A stretch of DNA of 64,000 nucleotides from Opisthorchis felineus (Eukaryota > Platyhelminthes > Trematoda > Opisthorchiida > Opisthorchiidae). A model generated the notes under the pieces. The model saw nothing but the letters and a program-made list of their open reading frames with translations. It had not been told where the DNA came from and did no database searches. The DNA is taken from the NCBI GenBank assembly GCA_004794785.1, contig SJOL01008829.1, forward strand, positions 922,092 through 986,091, read 5' to 3'. Positions 52,684-64,000 of the stretch are shown here, one piece after another. Each line of letters begins with the position of its first letter. Position 1 is the stretch's first letter. The position numbers and the translations under genes are program-made.

Positions 52684-55060
52684 CTATTAGGAAGCGATGA
52701 GAAACAACTCTTTTTAATTAAATATCCAACAGTATGTGCAGCTGAACTGGACATGCAGTAGTGAGATACATTTGAACATTTTCACCTGTAACCAGGCTCA
52801 TGATTTTAAGTAAGACAGTCAGTTTAGGAAGGGACTGTAGGTTACCAAAAAGCCTTGTCCCAGAAGGCCCTTGTCATTTATCGAAAGGCATCAAATGAGT
52901 CGAGGAATTGTTACGTAATTTTTCGTCTACTTATTATGCACGAGAACGCTGACCGTACGAATGCGACCGGTAAATTTGGTTTGTGGGCTGAGACCTGCAC
53001 TTAGTGGTCGATTTAGTTAGCCAAGTTGACTACCTGGAAATAATCGGTTTACTCATTTTAGCGCTCACGAATCCTCATTTAATATGTGATAACAACTAAC
53101 TTGTGGTCCTGTACCATAGCTGGATGATAACTAAGGAAGATTTGACTATCAGGAACCTTAGACCTACAAGGCCGTTCATTCTTTTCAGGCTGGAGTTGGG
53201 AATCGTATTGGCGGTTGTCAGTGGAGCAACAGAGACTCCAAGTTCACGAGGTCTTAGGAATCAAATACTTTGTGAAGACCAATGATCAATACTTGAAGGA
53301 TCTGACTATTCACTGGTAAGTAACACGTTGAGCGTTTGGTGCCCACCCTTGAGATTTGTTCTATGTGCGTGTGGGCGAAAAACTCTCTCCACGATACCTA
53401 ATTCATTCTGCCTCAACAGTGAAAAGTCGGAACAACTTTTGTCTGAAAAACTGTGTAATTCATGTAAATTGCGTCAGCTAAATGCGATTCCACTAATTTA
53501 GCTATTTTGATGTTCACTGACAGAACTCAGGATTTGCTGAAGCTGCAATTTACCGCCTTTGCTCCGTGACCTTGCCAAATCGGTAGCCCATTTCTGATTT
53601 GGATTCGCAAAAAAGATTATCTTTTGGTGGCTGTAGCTGTTATAATTCTACTTGCTTTGCTTGCTTAGGCTATCTGTACGAAATGACAGAAAAATGTGGC
53701 AGCCGAACTTGTCAGGACAAAATGATCCAGAGCTATCCGGGAGTTTTCCTCAAACCTACAATTGGCCTCATATCAGTAAAATTACGCCGATAACCTGAGT
53801 ATTGCTCCAACTAAGAGGGTGACGATATCCGTGTGGAGCACCCACTTGGTAAGCGAAGGATCCAGTTGGGTTTCTTGGTACCACTAACTTAATGTGCACG
53901 TGACTGTTTACCTGCCGATGATCCCGGGTACTTTGTTCAAAATGCAGGGTTCAGAGGTCATTCGTGATCAGGCCAAGTTTTTGCCACTGTATAGTGTGCC
54001 TAAGTGTTCTATTGGTATATTCGTTATGAGTAAACTGTATGTGAAACGGGGTACCTAGGTGTGCCTAGTAATGAGACAGACCTGAATCCCACGAAAATCA
54101 GTACGTTTTCGCAACCAACTAATGCATGTAACGTAAAGGGCCATAAGTGATCATAGACGCTGGCAGAACCTTACAGATCTGGAAGGTTCTCCAGTAAACT
54201 CCGCGCACTTCAGGAGAGGTTTGCATTTATAGCTGACGAATTTATTATACACACTGTAAGAATCAATACGGCCAAATTCGAGCAGGCAGTAGTGGTGTTG
54301 ATTGGTTCAAAGGAGAAAAAACTCTTCCACTGATAATCCTCTCAAACCAATTCTGGCCAGCCTAGTAAACCATTTGTTGTGTATTTGAACTGTTACATAG
54401 TTTTTACACTCAACCGTGCAATGTGCTGATCTGCACCAAAAATACAACCCATGTGCTCAACATGGAGCTACCCGTGTTTTGTACCTAAGCATCCGTGCTT
54501 TAATGCTTTAAACAATATATAATCTTTGTGATTATAGAGTGCCCACAGTGGTGAAAATTTGGACTTTAGGTTATTGTCATATAACTACATCTTTGACGAA
54601 CATCCGCCAGTTTAGTGTGGTTGGGGACCGCCTGAAAATGTTATTTTTCAAACAAGGCTCTTTAATATGTTCAAGATAATCCTTATTATTGGTTCTGCTG
54701 GCTCCTTATGCCTTCCGAAAGCAAGTTTTTCTTCGCCTTGTTGTAAACAAATTTAAAAACATATATGAAAGAAAACTGAGCCACAGGTCTACAGCAGTTC
54801 TACCGTATGTGATGATCATGGCAAAAAGGTAATATTACTATCCTGTTTGGGTGCCAATTTCTCCCATTAAAAGTGGCTCTAAGTAGTTGGTTAAGGAATG
54901 TCGTGTCCCTCTATCACACAAAAAACTGGAACATAGCTGGAAAGAAAAGACGATTATAACATGAAATTCCGTTGGCAATCTTGCGGAGTATCGGTAACTC
55001 GGGTGGAATCACCATCAAGAAGCCGCCACTCGAGAAATCAGTCAATTCTTGAACATATGA
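52684..55060. other. Upstream of the DUF4139 exons, nothing recognised
   Basis: Expected to contain earlier minus-strand exons (coiled coil, DUF4140), but none could be supported. Confidence 0.4.
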
Positions 55061-55074
55061 GTTGAATCCCGCAA

Positions 55075-55250
55075 TTGAAGGATGAGCGTAACCACACCGC
55101 TGATCAACCATTGATTGCTGAAAGTTTTGGCCCTCACCTACTAGCCGGAGGTCGCGGGTCCGAAACTCTCTGGAGATTCATGAGATGCATTACTGATGAA
55201 CCCCAATAGGGATGAAACACATGCAGTGCTTTTTCGGCATAGACTGTTTT
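55075..55250 (+). mobile_element. Hammerhead-bearing tRNA-headed SINE, copy R
   Basis: Plus strand: tRNA T-arm-like ggtcgcgggtccgaaactc (55150-55168), spacer, CUGAUGA (55193-55199), stem II CCC/GGG with loop CAAUA, GAAAC (55214-55218), ACAUG, CAGUGC (stem I 3' arm), then tttttcggcatagact, the family tail. The cleavage triplet has lost bases between G and CAGUGC, so it is probably inactive. Confidence 0.6.
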
Positions 55251-56161
55251 CTCTTACAGAACAGAAACTCGTATAAATTTTCCAAATCTCTTCAAACTAT
55301 CAACTGACTCACTGGATTGTCTGTGAAGTTTGGCAAGTGATTTGGAGATGTTTAATAACCATTTGAGAAGACAAACGCAAGCACAAGGGGAGAAAACACG
55401 TATCCGATAGTACAGTGATGATGTCTCCTCAAATGGTGGGGAAGTGTGGGTAAACCAATTGATAAGCTTGGTAAACTGTTCAGAAAATAGGGAAATTCCA
55501 CTTTCTTTACAGGTGCTTAAGGCTGAGCTCCAGTTTAACTAGTAACGGGACAGATATTTATGTCTTAAAAACTTTCGGATGCATCCCTTTTATCGCCTTT
55601 TAATGAGTTAGCTATCGTTCTTGTGTGAGTTGTCTGTCAACAGGTGGTTCCCACCAGACTGATTTCAGACTTTTGTAGCGATTTTCTAGGTCAAGCTGTC
55701 TAGTGTTAAGGTTGTTTTACGGATAGAGTGAAGGAGACGATTGACTGACTTAGAGGAAAATGATCACTTCATGTGCTGGCCAGGGGTCAGTCTAACTGTG
55801 TCCTCACAATTAACAGTATGTTTCTGAAGGTTGTTTTGTTCGTTGTTAAAAGGCGAGTTTGAGAAAATCAGCGCAAGAACTTGAGTCACAGGTAAATATT
55901 CAATGGACTACTCAGATTTTTCAAACAAGAAGTGATACATCATGACAAATCCCCCCCAGTGTGTGGTCTGTCATGTGATGGCCTGCTCAAATTTTGCTAA
56001 AATAATTCACATACACCACCTTAATGTGGCGCAATCATATGCAGGTCAAGGTATACTCTGACTACTTTGCACGAATAAGGAGAACCTCACCTATCAACAC
56101 AAAACTTGTTTTGCTGCCCGAATAAGCTTCTGGTGTAAGGCCACCAATCAAATGCAATCTA

Positions 56162-56199
<38 letters not shown>

Positions 56200-57040
56200 T
56201 GAATTGTCCGGCTTGTATCACAGCTATGATGAAAAGCTAAGACACCCTTTTCTAATGCCTGACGATATTACTCAGTGCATTTATAAAGTAATGTACTGCA
56301 TAGGTATTGATAGAATGTTCACACCTTCCCTACATCAGCCTCTCGAGGGATTGGAAAAAAAGGATCCATGGGCAATTCGGAACGGTCCGCATAGTCCATT
56401 CACCAGGCCAATTGTAAATATGCAATGAATCTTGTATTTTCGGTGAATAATCTGAATTTTCCCCTCACTTTTTCAATGACGTTCAATCTTGCCAGATTTG
56501 CCTGGCTTTTTGTTGCTACTGATCGTCTGAAGGACAGTGACACTCACCTGGTTGGTGGATGGAAGTTTCAAGTTGACTTATCGCGAGTGAAATGACGGAA
56601 TAATAGGTTAGTTCCTGATTCCAACGATATCATTACAGTAAGGGTGATATACCTTCAGTCCAACATCTTTGAATGATCAGACTAGGAGCATTTGGGGCCG
56701 TTAGTTACCATGCGCGCTTAAATGGGTCATGGCCTGGTAAAGTGAGAAACAATCAAGGCACTGTCTGCCTCACAAGTCCTCATGCCATGGGGAAAACATC
56801 GGTACGGAAAGGCTAAACCAGCAGTACCGTGGAACTCGCAGCGCCCGGCAGAACGACGGGGTGGGATTGGCGGGTTGGTAAAATACCCGGAAATAAGCCG
56901 GTAACAATCAAGTAAGCGGTACCGAGAAAACGGATACAGGTCTGCCACATTGGGACAGCTTTCTAGCTTGGCCTCATTTTAGGCAAATCTGATTGACTGA
57001 TGGTAGTTTGAGGAGATTTGGTCATTCTCAACTGAGATTT
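55251..57040. other. Unassigned stretch with a (TA)n microsatellite
   Basis: Apart from the TA repeat at 56164-56198, no feature is recognised. Confidence 0.45.
56164..56198. repeat. (TA)n microsatellite
   Basis: 35 bp of perfect alternating AT. Confidence 0.95.
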
Positions 57041-57054
57041 CGTCCTATGGGTGA

Positions 57055-57185
57055 ATCTAGTTTATGCTGAAAAGCCAAGCAGCACTGTACATCTGTTTCA
57101 TCCTTATTGGGGATCATCAGCAGTGCGCAGCTCACGAAACTCCAGGGAGCTCCGAACCCACGACCTCCGGGCTAGTATTTTGATT
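57055..57185 (-). mobile_element. Hammerhead-bearing tRNA-headed SINE, copy P (best preserved core of the SINE group)
   Basis: Minus strand: ggaggtcgtgggttcggagc (tRNA T-arm/B-box-like, near 57170-57150), spacer, stem I 5' arm GCACUG, CUGAUGA (57120-57114), stem II UCC/GGA, GAAA (57099-57096), a 2-bp stem III with loop AGAU, cleavage triplet GUA (57090-57088), and stem I 3' arm CAGUGC, perfectly complementary (6 bp). One extra U lies between stem II and GAAA. Architecture resembles the schistosome hammerhead SINE. Confidence 0.66.
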
Positions 57186-60100
57186 CAGTCTGGTTTGATA
57201 TGGTTCAGTTTTCTACCAAGAAAATATTTTGCCCTGTCTGAAGAAATCCTACTCCCAGAGTTCAAATTTTTGGTACATAAATACTGCTCACAGTTTTGAG
57301 ACCTGTGTTGTGCTTCAAATACTTATCTCGTCTCAACGGATTTCAGGAAGTCAACAGAGTCTACAGACGGACAGCCAGCTTGTTTGGAAAGACCGAATTA
57401 AAAAAACATGGCGAGTCTGACACTCAGAATTCGAAAAACGACTCGGGCGTTCTAGTAACGATAGATTTACTTTAGAGTATGAATTTACGTTGCCAGCCCC
57501 AGAAGAATCAGTCTCGGTCTCAAGTGTGCACTTATCACCACTCGAACCAGTCGAGTAAATCCGGCGACAGGGAGCTAAACATGTTTGAACGTACATCGGA
57601 ACCGATGGTTCACACCAGTTAGAGAAGCCAGTCACAGATAGCCATAAACGATAAGCTGTCTGATGTGCCAGTGAAATAAAGGCTAATGAAAAACAATGGA
57701 AGATGATCCCATAAGGTTGACCAACTAATTGTACACAAAGCCGTACTTTGAATAGTAATCTCAAGGGCCAGTAAAGTTCTCCCGATTTGGACACGTTAAT
57801 TTCTATAGAGATTCTGATCCTATGATCCCGGTGGAGTGGAAAATTTAAACAAGCAAATGGAATGTGTCTTAGTAACTGTATTGTATGGGCCTAAATTCAT
57901 ACACAAATGCAACAGTTATATTAGCCCATGCTCATCGTTTTTCGCAAAATCACGAGGATATTACATAGTGGTTCTGGCTCAGCGAAATCTCATTAGTTAT
58001 CTGACAGTCTTCTTAGATTGAAATGCTTTTTCAATACCCTACTAGTTTTCAAACACGTTTGCAATGAGCCTTGCCTTTTTACGTTGACATTATCAGCTAG
58101 CAGGTTGCTTATTCGTCCACCGAGCTTAACAGTTGGATCGTAAATGTTTACTAACCGATTGAGGTGAAACCATTTTCATGCCTTCTCTCCAGTACATGCG
58201 GTTGTGCAAAAAGCACCTGATAATTATGCTGTGGTTAGTTGGTTAAGGCAGTTCTTTTATCGTCGAAACCGATACTGCATTTGCCATTGTTGTTCAGGGT
58301 CATCGAGTCTAGAGCCAGTAAGCAGTCTAAACTATTGTTCCTTCCTTGTCTTTTGTCACTGCTTTGTTATGTGGTCTCCCGCGGGATTGTGAGCGTAGAG
58401 GTCTCGCAGTTGTCTTGTTCGTGTTTATTAATTGCTTTCTCTGTCAAGTAGTTTGCTTTAGTGAATGCTGCTCCTTATCTTGCTAGATATTGAGCCAATA
58501 TCTGGCTATGCTCTATCATTATGCTCTATCATTGTGAATGGATTTGTATCTGCTTTCAGAAAACCTGTGCTAATAAACTTCTCCCCTCGTCGTATTCGGC
58601 GTCTTTCCAGTGAAGAGTGCCGAGGACTTTCTTCCTCTATGAAACGACTGTTTTTGTGCGCCCACTCGTCAGGCGATACCCCACTGTCCTTTCAACGAGC
58701 GGTGTACCCACCGTTTATATCGGAAAGTACTTGTGTTGGCAAATGGAAATTTCAAAGCATAACAACAGGACTGCCATTTCACGTGGGGATATTGCACTAA
58801 TCCCCAACACTTTCGCTTCCATGTTATGCAAGGTATCAACCAGAAGACAAGTGGCCTGCTTGGTACCACCCTGATAGAGTGCTTCTCCCCTTGAAGGAAT
58901 CCCAAAAGTCTTCATGGATGTGAAGCGCATCGCATGTTTGATGCACTGTGATGGTGGAATTTCGTTTGTTCTTGGGTGGGTGACTGAACAGCGTTCGGCA
59001 GGCTTGACGAACAGATCCACAACCATGCAATGCATACATGCTACCCATGAAAGGGCCCTTTATTGCGAAGCTGTTAGCAAATACGAACTAAGCAGTTATA
59101 AGCCATTAGACACGAAAGTAAACATCTTATCTGCACAGGGTTTTTGAAAAGTGAACATTTTCACGCGTCCTCCCATACTTTTCTGGACGTTTGTTGACTG
59201 TTAAACAATAGTGAACGAACACTGCAAAGCGGTTTCATAATTTCCGTAGTAACCCTCATCTTCCGTCGGATGCGGGGGGGGGGAAGCTTGGACATCAAGC
59301 CATAGACCACTTGCACGCTTCATCATTAGTATATGCCCGTATGCCACAACATCTCCAAGAATAGGATAGAATTTTTCACATCGTCTGAAGTAAACTCTTG
59401 CATATCAGTGACTGATGCATACTAGCACAAGAAGCTGAACTTTGTAGAGGTTGTCAGACTGCCTAATCTAGGACCTTGTGGACCATCTTTTTCACCTGTC
59501 TATCATCTATACAACACCAAATTTATCACGGTGACGTGCTCTCATATAAAAACAAAAAGTGATGGTTACTGCAAAATCGCTATTCAATGAGTTGTTAGAC
59601 GTTCATATCCTATCCCGTGTTATCTACAACCAATAGCACAGCTGATAGGTGAGTGGTACATATTGAAGTCTAAATTAAAGGCCTGGTCGAGTGAAGAACA
59701 GTCCACTGATGGAAGGAATAATGCAGTTGTCGTGTCTGTGGAAAACACTGTTGAAAGTGCTAGTTAGTTGAGAAATAACACATATGGAAGACTTCTGACC
59801 GAAAGTCGACCTGTGCAGCGGATTTATCTGATCATCCAACTCGTTTGAAGGTGACTGATATCATCAGAACAAACTACAATAACCTTGTTCAACTGACCAG
59901 ACAAGCACGACTATGCCAGGGCCCGAGATGAGGTTCACTCAGCAACGACCGCGGACTAAACAGGACACCCCTATCGAACCTGCTTTCATCTGCTAGTTCA
60001 ATATCGATCAACAACACGTTTAAAAACCCCTGTTCTTGCCACAACCCCAGCAAACTCCGAATCACTTGTGATTTCACGTCAATCGGATGCCATTCTTGAG

Positions 60101-63100
60101 TATACACCCGCAGCTTCAAATTCTTCCCACTCGCTGAGACTTCCTCACCTAGAACGCCGCCGTCCTAGAGCAACTGGTACTAAGCACTCAGCAAACAGAG
60201 TGCTATGGATCAAGCAACAGCATCTTTTCAGTTTAATCAACGCAATATATGGAAAACAGGGACGAAGGAAATTCTGAATTATCGTGAATTGTAAGTTTGG
60301 ACGAATTCACGAGCGAAGCCTACAAGTGACGGCTATAGGTCTGTAACTGTCAGCAGTAAAGATAAAGCAAACTGACCTGATGAGAGGTATTCCGCCCAAC
60401 TCGTTTTTGATCTGTATGAACGAAATCTAAGATATGAACAAATAAAGGAGCAAATCCCGGATACTTTGATGTCCCGGACTTAATATTAGTAAAGTTTGCC
60501 ACTTCACACCAATAGAAAAATTCCGCACAAGAGAACGATGTTCATGGGTGGTATCGGCGCTCTCCGGTTAACGGTAAGCAGTTCCAAATCTTTATCAAGT
60601 TAAGATGACTCCAAATCGTAAAAACGTGCCTCTGTACCATTTATAAGAGGTCTCGATATAAAACGAAGAGTGTCTCGCTATTTATGTCTTCCGCTGCCAC
60701 CCGAAGCATGGCCTAACCATGTAGCTAAAACCGTCGGCTGCTCACCAGGTTTGCACCACCCATTTGGTCTCCTTAAATGAAAAGCGAGCGACGCCAGCTG
60801 ACGGGCAGGCTGACCAGTGTAGTGTCCCACCATGAGTAGTATGTGTGAATTCCTGGCTGCCCCTCTGGACGTACAGTAAGTGCGTGCTTTTGCGCGCACC
60901 GAGGCCGTAAACCCCTTATGTTCCCTTATTTGACATGAAGGCACCGTCACTTGGCAAGTAGACACCTTCACTTTGATCCCGGGTCATTTAAGGTAGTATT
61001 AAGGCATCTTTTATTTCATATCGAGATTTCTTATAAATGATGTAGGGACATGCTTTTACGGTGTGGAGTCACCTTAACCTGATAAAGTTTTACGGTAAAA
61101 ATGCGCCTACTTGCTACCGAATCAGTTTTATTATGAGTTTAAAAACAAAATCGCATGTCACAAACATTTTAAAGTTTGGAGTCTAGTAAACTTTTGCTTT
61201 GCCTGATGTCATAATTGAGAAGGAGTGCTCAGAATATTAGCTTGACCTGGCTGCTTCTGACGGGGATCTCCACGAGGTGCCCCTAAGGATATCTTCATTC
61301 GCGCTAATTTTGTTTTAAATGCCCGGTATCCATCCGTCCATTGAATTGTTTCCACTTGAATGTAAAACAAACGCGAGCGTGTAGTGGTATAACCAGACTA
61401 ACAAGTAGTCTGCATTGGTGAGCTATTCAAAACTTGAAATTGTAGAAATTCAGGTGCGTTGTTTATTATACTCATTAAGAAGAGGTTTCACGCATAGCTG
61501 TTCACCACCAATGTCTTTCTAGGTGAAATTTGTCTCAGAGCAAAACAGTATCAGAAAAACACAAAGCACTCATGAGATACCATTTAATAATGCATGAGTA
61601 AAGTTACAGCAGCGTTAGCAACTGGCCATTTTACCGTCTCAGAGACAACGTCTTCAAAAGAGCCAGTCTTCAAATTTGCTGGTTTTTGAAACAGACCGTA
61701 CTTTGTATATCCAGGTCTCATACATGGCTTCTTGTGAGCAGGTTGTCCTTACATATGCCATACCATGAACTATACACTGAGATTCCGATGGGACGGGGGT
61801 CTCCAAATACATGACCCCGATTTTTATCTCATTACTAGGCACTGTTATGGACCCAAGCTAGTGCTGTGCGTTTTGTGGTTGTTCGATAATGGTGTGTCCA
61901 GTATTATTTCCATGTTATGCTGTCTTCAGGAAGGCACATTTGTTGCTTTTCCTCGGTTGGGTTCTGAATGGCTTCGCAAAGCATTCTCGACAATCGGAGT
62001 GACGAACTAATGCCGAATTTCAGTGCTGATTTCTTTCATACATGCTTTCCACTGTTCAGCCGTTTTCGGATGAAATACGTGCCCTTGTGGCGCTTCAACT
62101 CCCATATTTACCAGAATAGATTTTTCAATTTCAGACCTCGAATGTTTCAGGAAAGCTTCACATGGATAAGTCACTAAAGAAGGTACTAATCTACTCAAGA
62201 CACATCACGGTCATTCGTGCCATTTAAAATGGTCGGAATCCCCGACGCGAACTAAAAGAACAAAATAACACAGTCATTAAAGAAGTAGAAGTGTTTCTGA
62301 AAATGGTGGAAAACATCTGGTGGATTTATTGTTGAACAGAGTTTCACTTTTGACATGAAAGTTTTTTCAGGCTAAGCGAGTAGGTTAAGAAGCAATTTAG
62401 AAATAATTGAACTCTGGTGCAACTTGCATCATTCATGAATCAAAACTCTCATAAGTTTGAATTTCCTGTTTCACTTCACTTTGGTTGATGTTTTACTTCT
62501 ATCGATGTGTATTCATATTCGTTATAGAAAACTTAGTGCACAGGAACGTAAGTTATCGTAGAGTACAATTCCACTACTGAATAAATCCAAATAATCTCGA
62601 ACTTGAACTGGATAAGACATGGGCTAATCGTTTGTTGGAAATCTCACAAAATCCGGTGAGTGTTCAGGACACATGACAGACTGGCTTCGTTCGAACAACC
62701 TCGAAATTCGAATATGTTTAGTCTAGGTGTCCATCACAAAACCCGTTAATTAGTCCTTTGTTGCTTGAACCAATCCATCAAGCCACTTAACAGTTTCAAT
62801 TCATTCGACTGTCAATGATAGTTCATTTGCTTTCATTTGCTTAGCGAATCAGTCCAGTTGGGCATTGCAACACCATTTTGCTCAACCTGTCACTAAGTAG
62901 GCTGATGCAAAATTATCCGTTCTTTATTCGCGTTCATTTGTGTGGTGACCTAGCACTTTTCTGAAGAAAACAGCGGCCATACCGGTATCTTGCTAGACGG
63001 AACTATTTGATACTGTTTTGTCAATCCGAATAAATGTAACATGATGTAGCGCATGTGGTCAAGCTTACAGCATATGATTCAGCCAAACTGTTGAGTGCCA

Positions 63101-63289
63101 TTCACGCATTAACACAAACTAGAGTGAGCGTAAAGTGACTGCGAACCACTTCCGTGCGCAGAGGTGGCCTAAAGCAGGCCTTCAAAAAGGTCAGTGTTAC
63201 TATTCTGGAAGGTCTGTTTCAAAGGTGTGTCTGGCAATCGATGATGATGCTATCTAGCCAGTCATTCATCAAGTGATTTTGTTTTGCAG
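57186..63289. other. Unassigned 6-kb stretch
   Basis: ORFs of 75-147 codons occur on the minus strand (57351-57794, 58715-59035, 59889-60163), but I see no domain. A 10-base G run is at 59274-59283. No repeat from this window recurs here. Confidence 0.4.
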
Positions 63290-63388
63290 CCGAAGTTACA
63301 GGTATTCCAGGGGCCTGGAACCAAAGATTACCTGCTCCCTTCTCAAATAAAGTTCACTGCAACCACAGGTGGAACAACAGAAGAGTGG
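63290..63388 (+). CDS. Isolated exon candidate, 33 codons
   Basis: Between a strong acceptor (gattttgttttgcag) and donor TGG|GTAAAT lies an open 99-nt stretch, phase 0 at both ends: PKLQVFQGPGTKDYLLPS, then QIKFTATTGGTTEEW. It could belong to a plus-strand gene continuing past the window. No family recognised and no partner exon confirmed, so chance remains possible. Confidence 0.27.
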
Positions 63389-64000
63389 GTAAATTTCTTT
63401 TGTGTGGAGAAACTGGAACATCTTTGCTAGTCGATGGACTTTGATTTGAACGGTGCTGTGTTCGTTTTAGGGTGGTTTATGTTCTATCACTTGTTTCTAT
63501 GCTGCTGTCACCCATACATGGCAGCGACACATTCTGGTCTGGTTCCTTTGGAAATAATGCCTTGCTGTGACGAACTTCTCCGCATGGTTCTTCTGCCGCA
63601 AAGTTTTCTGCAGCTAGATCGTCGAATCTTGAAGGGTACCTGGAGCACACGACAGATTGGCTTGACAAAACGACGTCTCAACCATTCGTTTTTCGTTGTT
63701 ATTTGGGAATAAAATGTAAAACTTTAGGTAGTTACAAGTTCAGGTGGAATTTTTACAAACAAAGCGGCATGCGAGCCACGGAGACAAAACTGAGTAATGA
63801 CATCATAATTCGTCCACCAAATAAATGTACTTGAACAGCGGTCATGCTCAGCAAACCTGGTTACATCACACAATTTCTGCCATCCCTTAGGACTACAAAC
63901 TTCAGGACTGACAAACAGCAAGAAAACGTTCCACTGACACATATGCAAGTTACGCTTGAGATGTTTATCTTACTCGTAAAGCACAGTTTATACAACGTTT
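63389..64000. other. Unassigned right edge
   Basis: Open frames on both strands (63434-63712 plus, 63724-63948 minus) without recognised domains. Confidence 0.4.

Noticed and set aside
58715..59035. 107-codon minus-strand ORF as a gene
   Set aside because: No domain recognised, no splice or regulatory context; overlapping frames are also open, suggesting chance or an unknown repeat.
59889..60163. Minus-strand ORF as an N-terminal exon of the DUF4139 gene
   Set aside because: About 90 open codons, but no DUF4140 motif (such as VYxDRAEVTR) and no convincing splice sites.
60370..60400. Another hammerhead (ctgatga at 60376)
   Set aside because: No stem II hairpin and no GAAA follows. The same holds for ctgatga near 4171, 1396 and 31325, and for tcatcag near 6584 and 33812.

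Overview
This is eukaryotic nuclear DNA, most likely from a parasitic flatworm (digenean trematode). The evidence is as follows. Coding sequence is split into exons with GT/AG introns, some only 35-57 nt and others several kb. The gaps hold broken RTE-like non-LTR retrotransposons, tRNA-derived SINEs and a Tc1-type relic. Several small repeats carry hammerhead ribozyme cores of the kind known from schistosome SINE-like repeats and Penelope-like elements. I cannot fix genus or species from the sequence alone.

Layout. 1-4430: a nest of RTE-like fragments in alternating orientation (+, -, +, -). A 391-bp hammerhead-bearing element is inserted in one of them, with 12-bp target duplications. 5049-22970 (+): a 13-exon gene for a MELK-type serine/threonine kinase, 779 codons, with all phases consistent, an upstream splice acceptor just before the ATG and a poly(A) signal at 23248. 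Its later introns contain a tRNA-SINE (8.3 kb), a CR1/Jockey-like RT relic (12-13.5 kb) and RTE-like fragments (15.1-15.8 and 21.4-22.3 kb). 23.3-37 kb: mostly intergenic, with a second copy of the SINE (24.9 kb), a Tc1-type transposase relic (25.7-26.2 kb), an RTE 3' fragment (26.3-26.65 kb) and the longest RTE copy (29.88-32.9 kb, minus). 37.2-52.7 kb (minus): five in-phase exons of a DUF4139-domain protein (C. elegans F37C4.5 / MuiA-like). Its N-terminal exons and last exon were not found. 49-57.2 kb: five more hammerhead-bearing repeat copies, four of them in what looks like a tRNA-headed SINE. 57.2-64 kb: nothing secure except one isolated, well-spliced-looking exon candidate at 63.3 kb (+).

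The two genes are on opposite strands, 3' end to 3' end (convergent), and I see no functional link between them. The most unusual content is the set of hammerhead ribozyme repeats. The 2.5-kb copy has terminal direct repeats, a clean target-site duplication and an intact catalytic core. The 49.9-kb copy has the same segments in a different register, as expected for copies made from a tandem or circular template.
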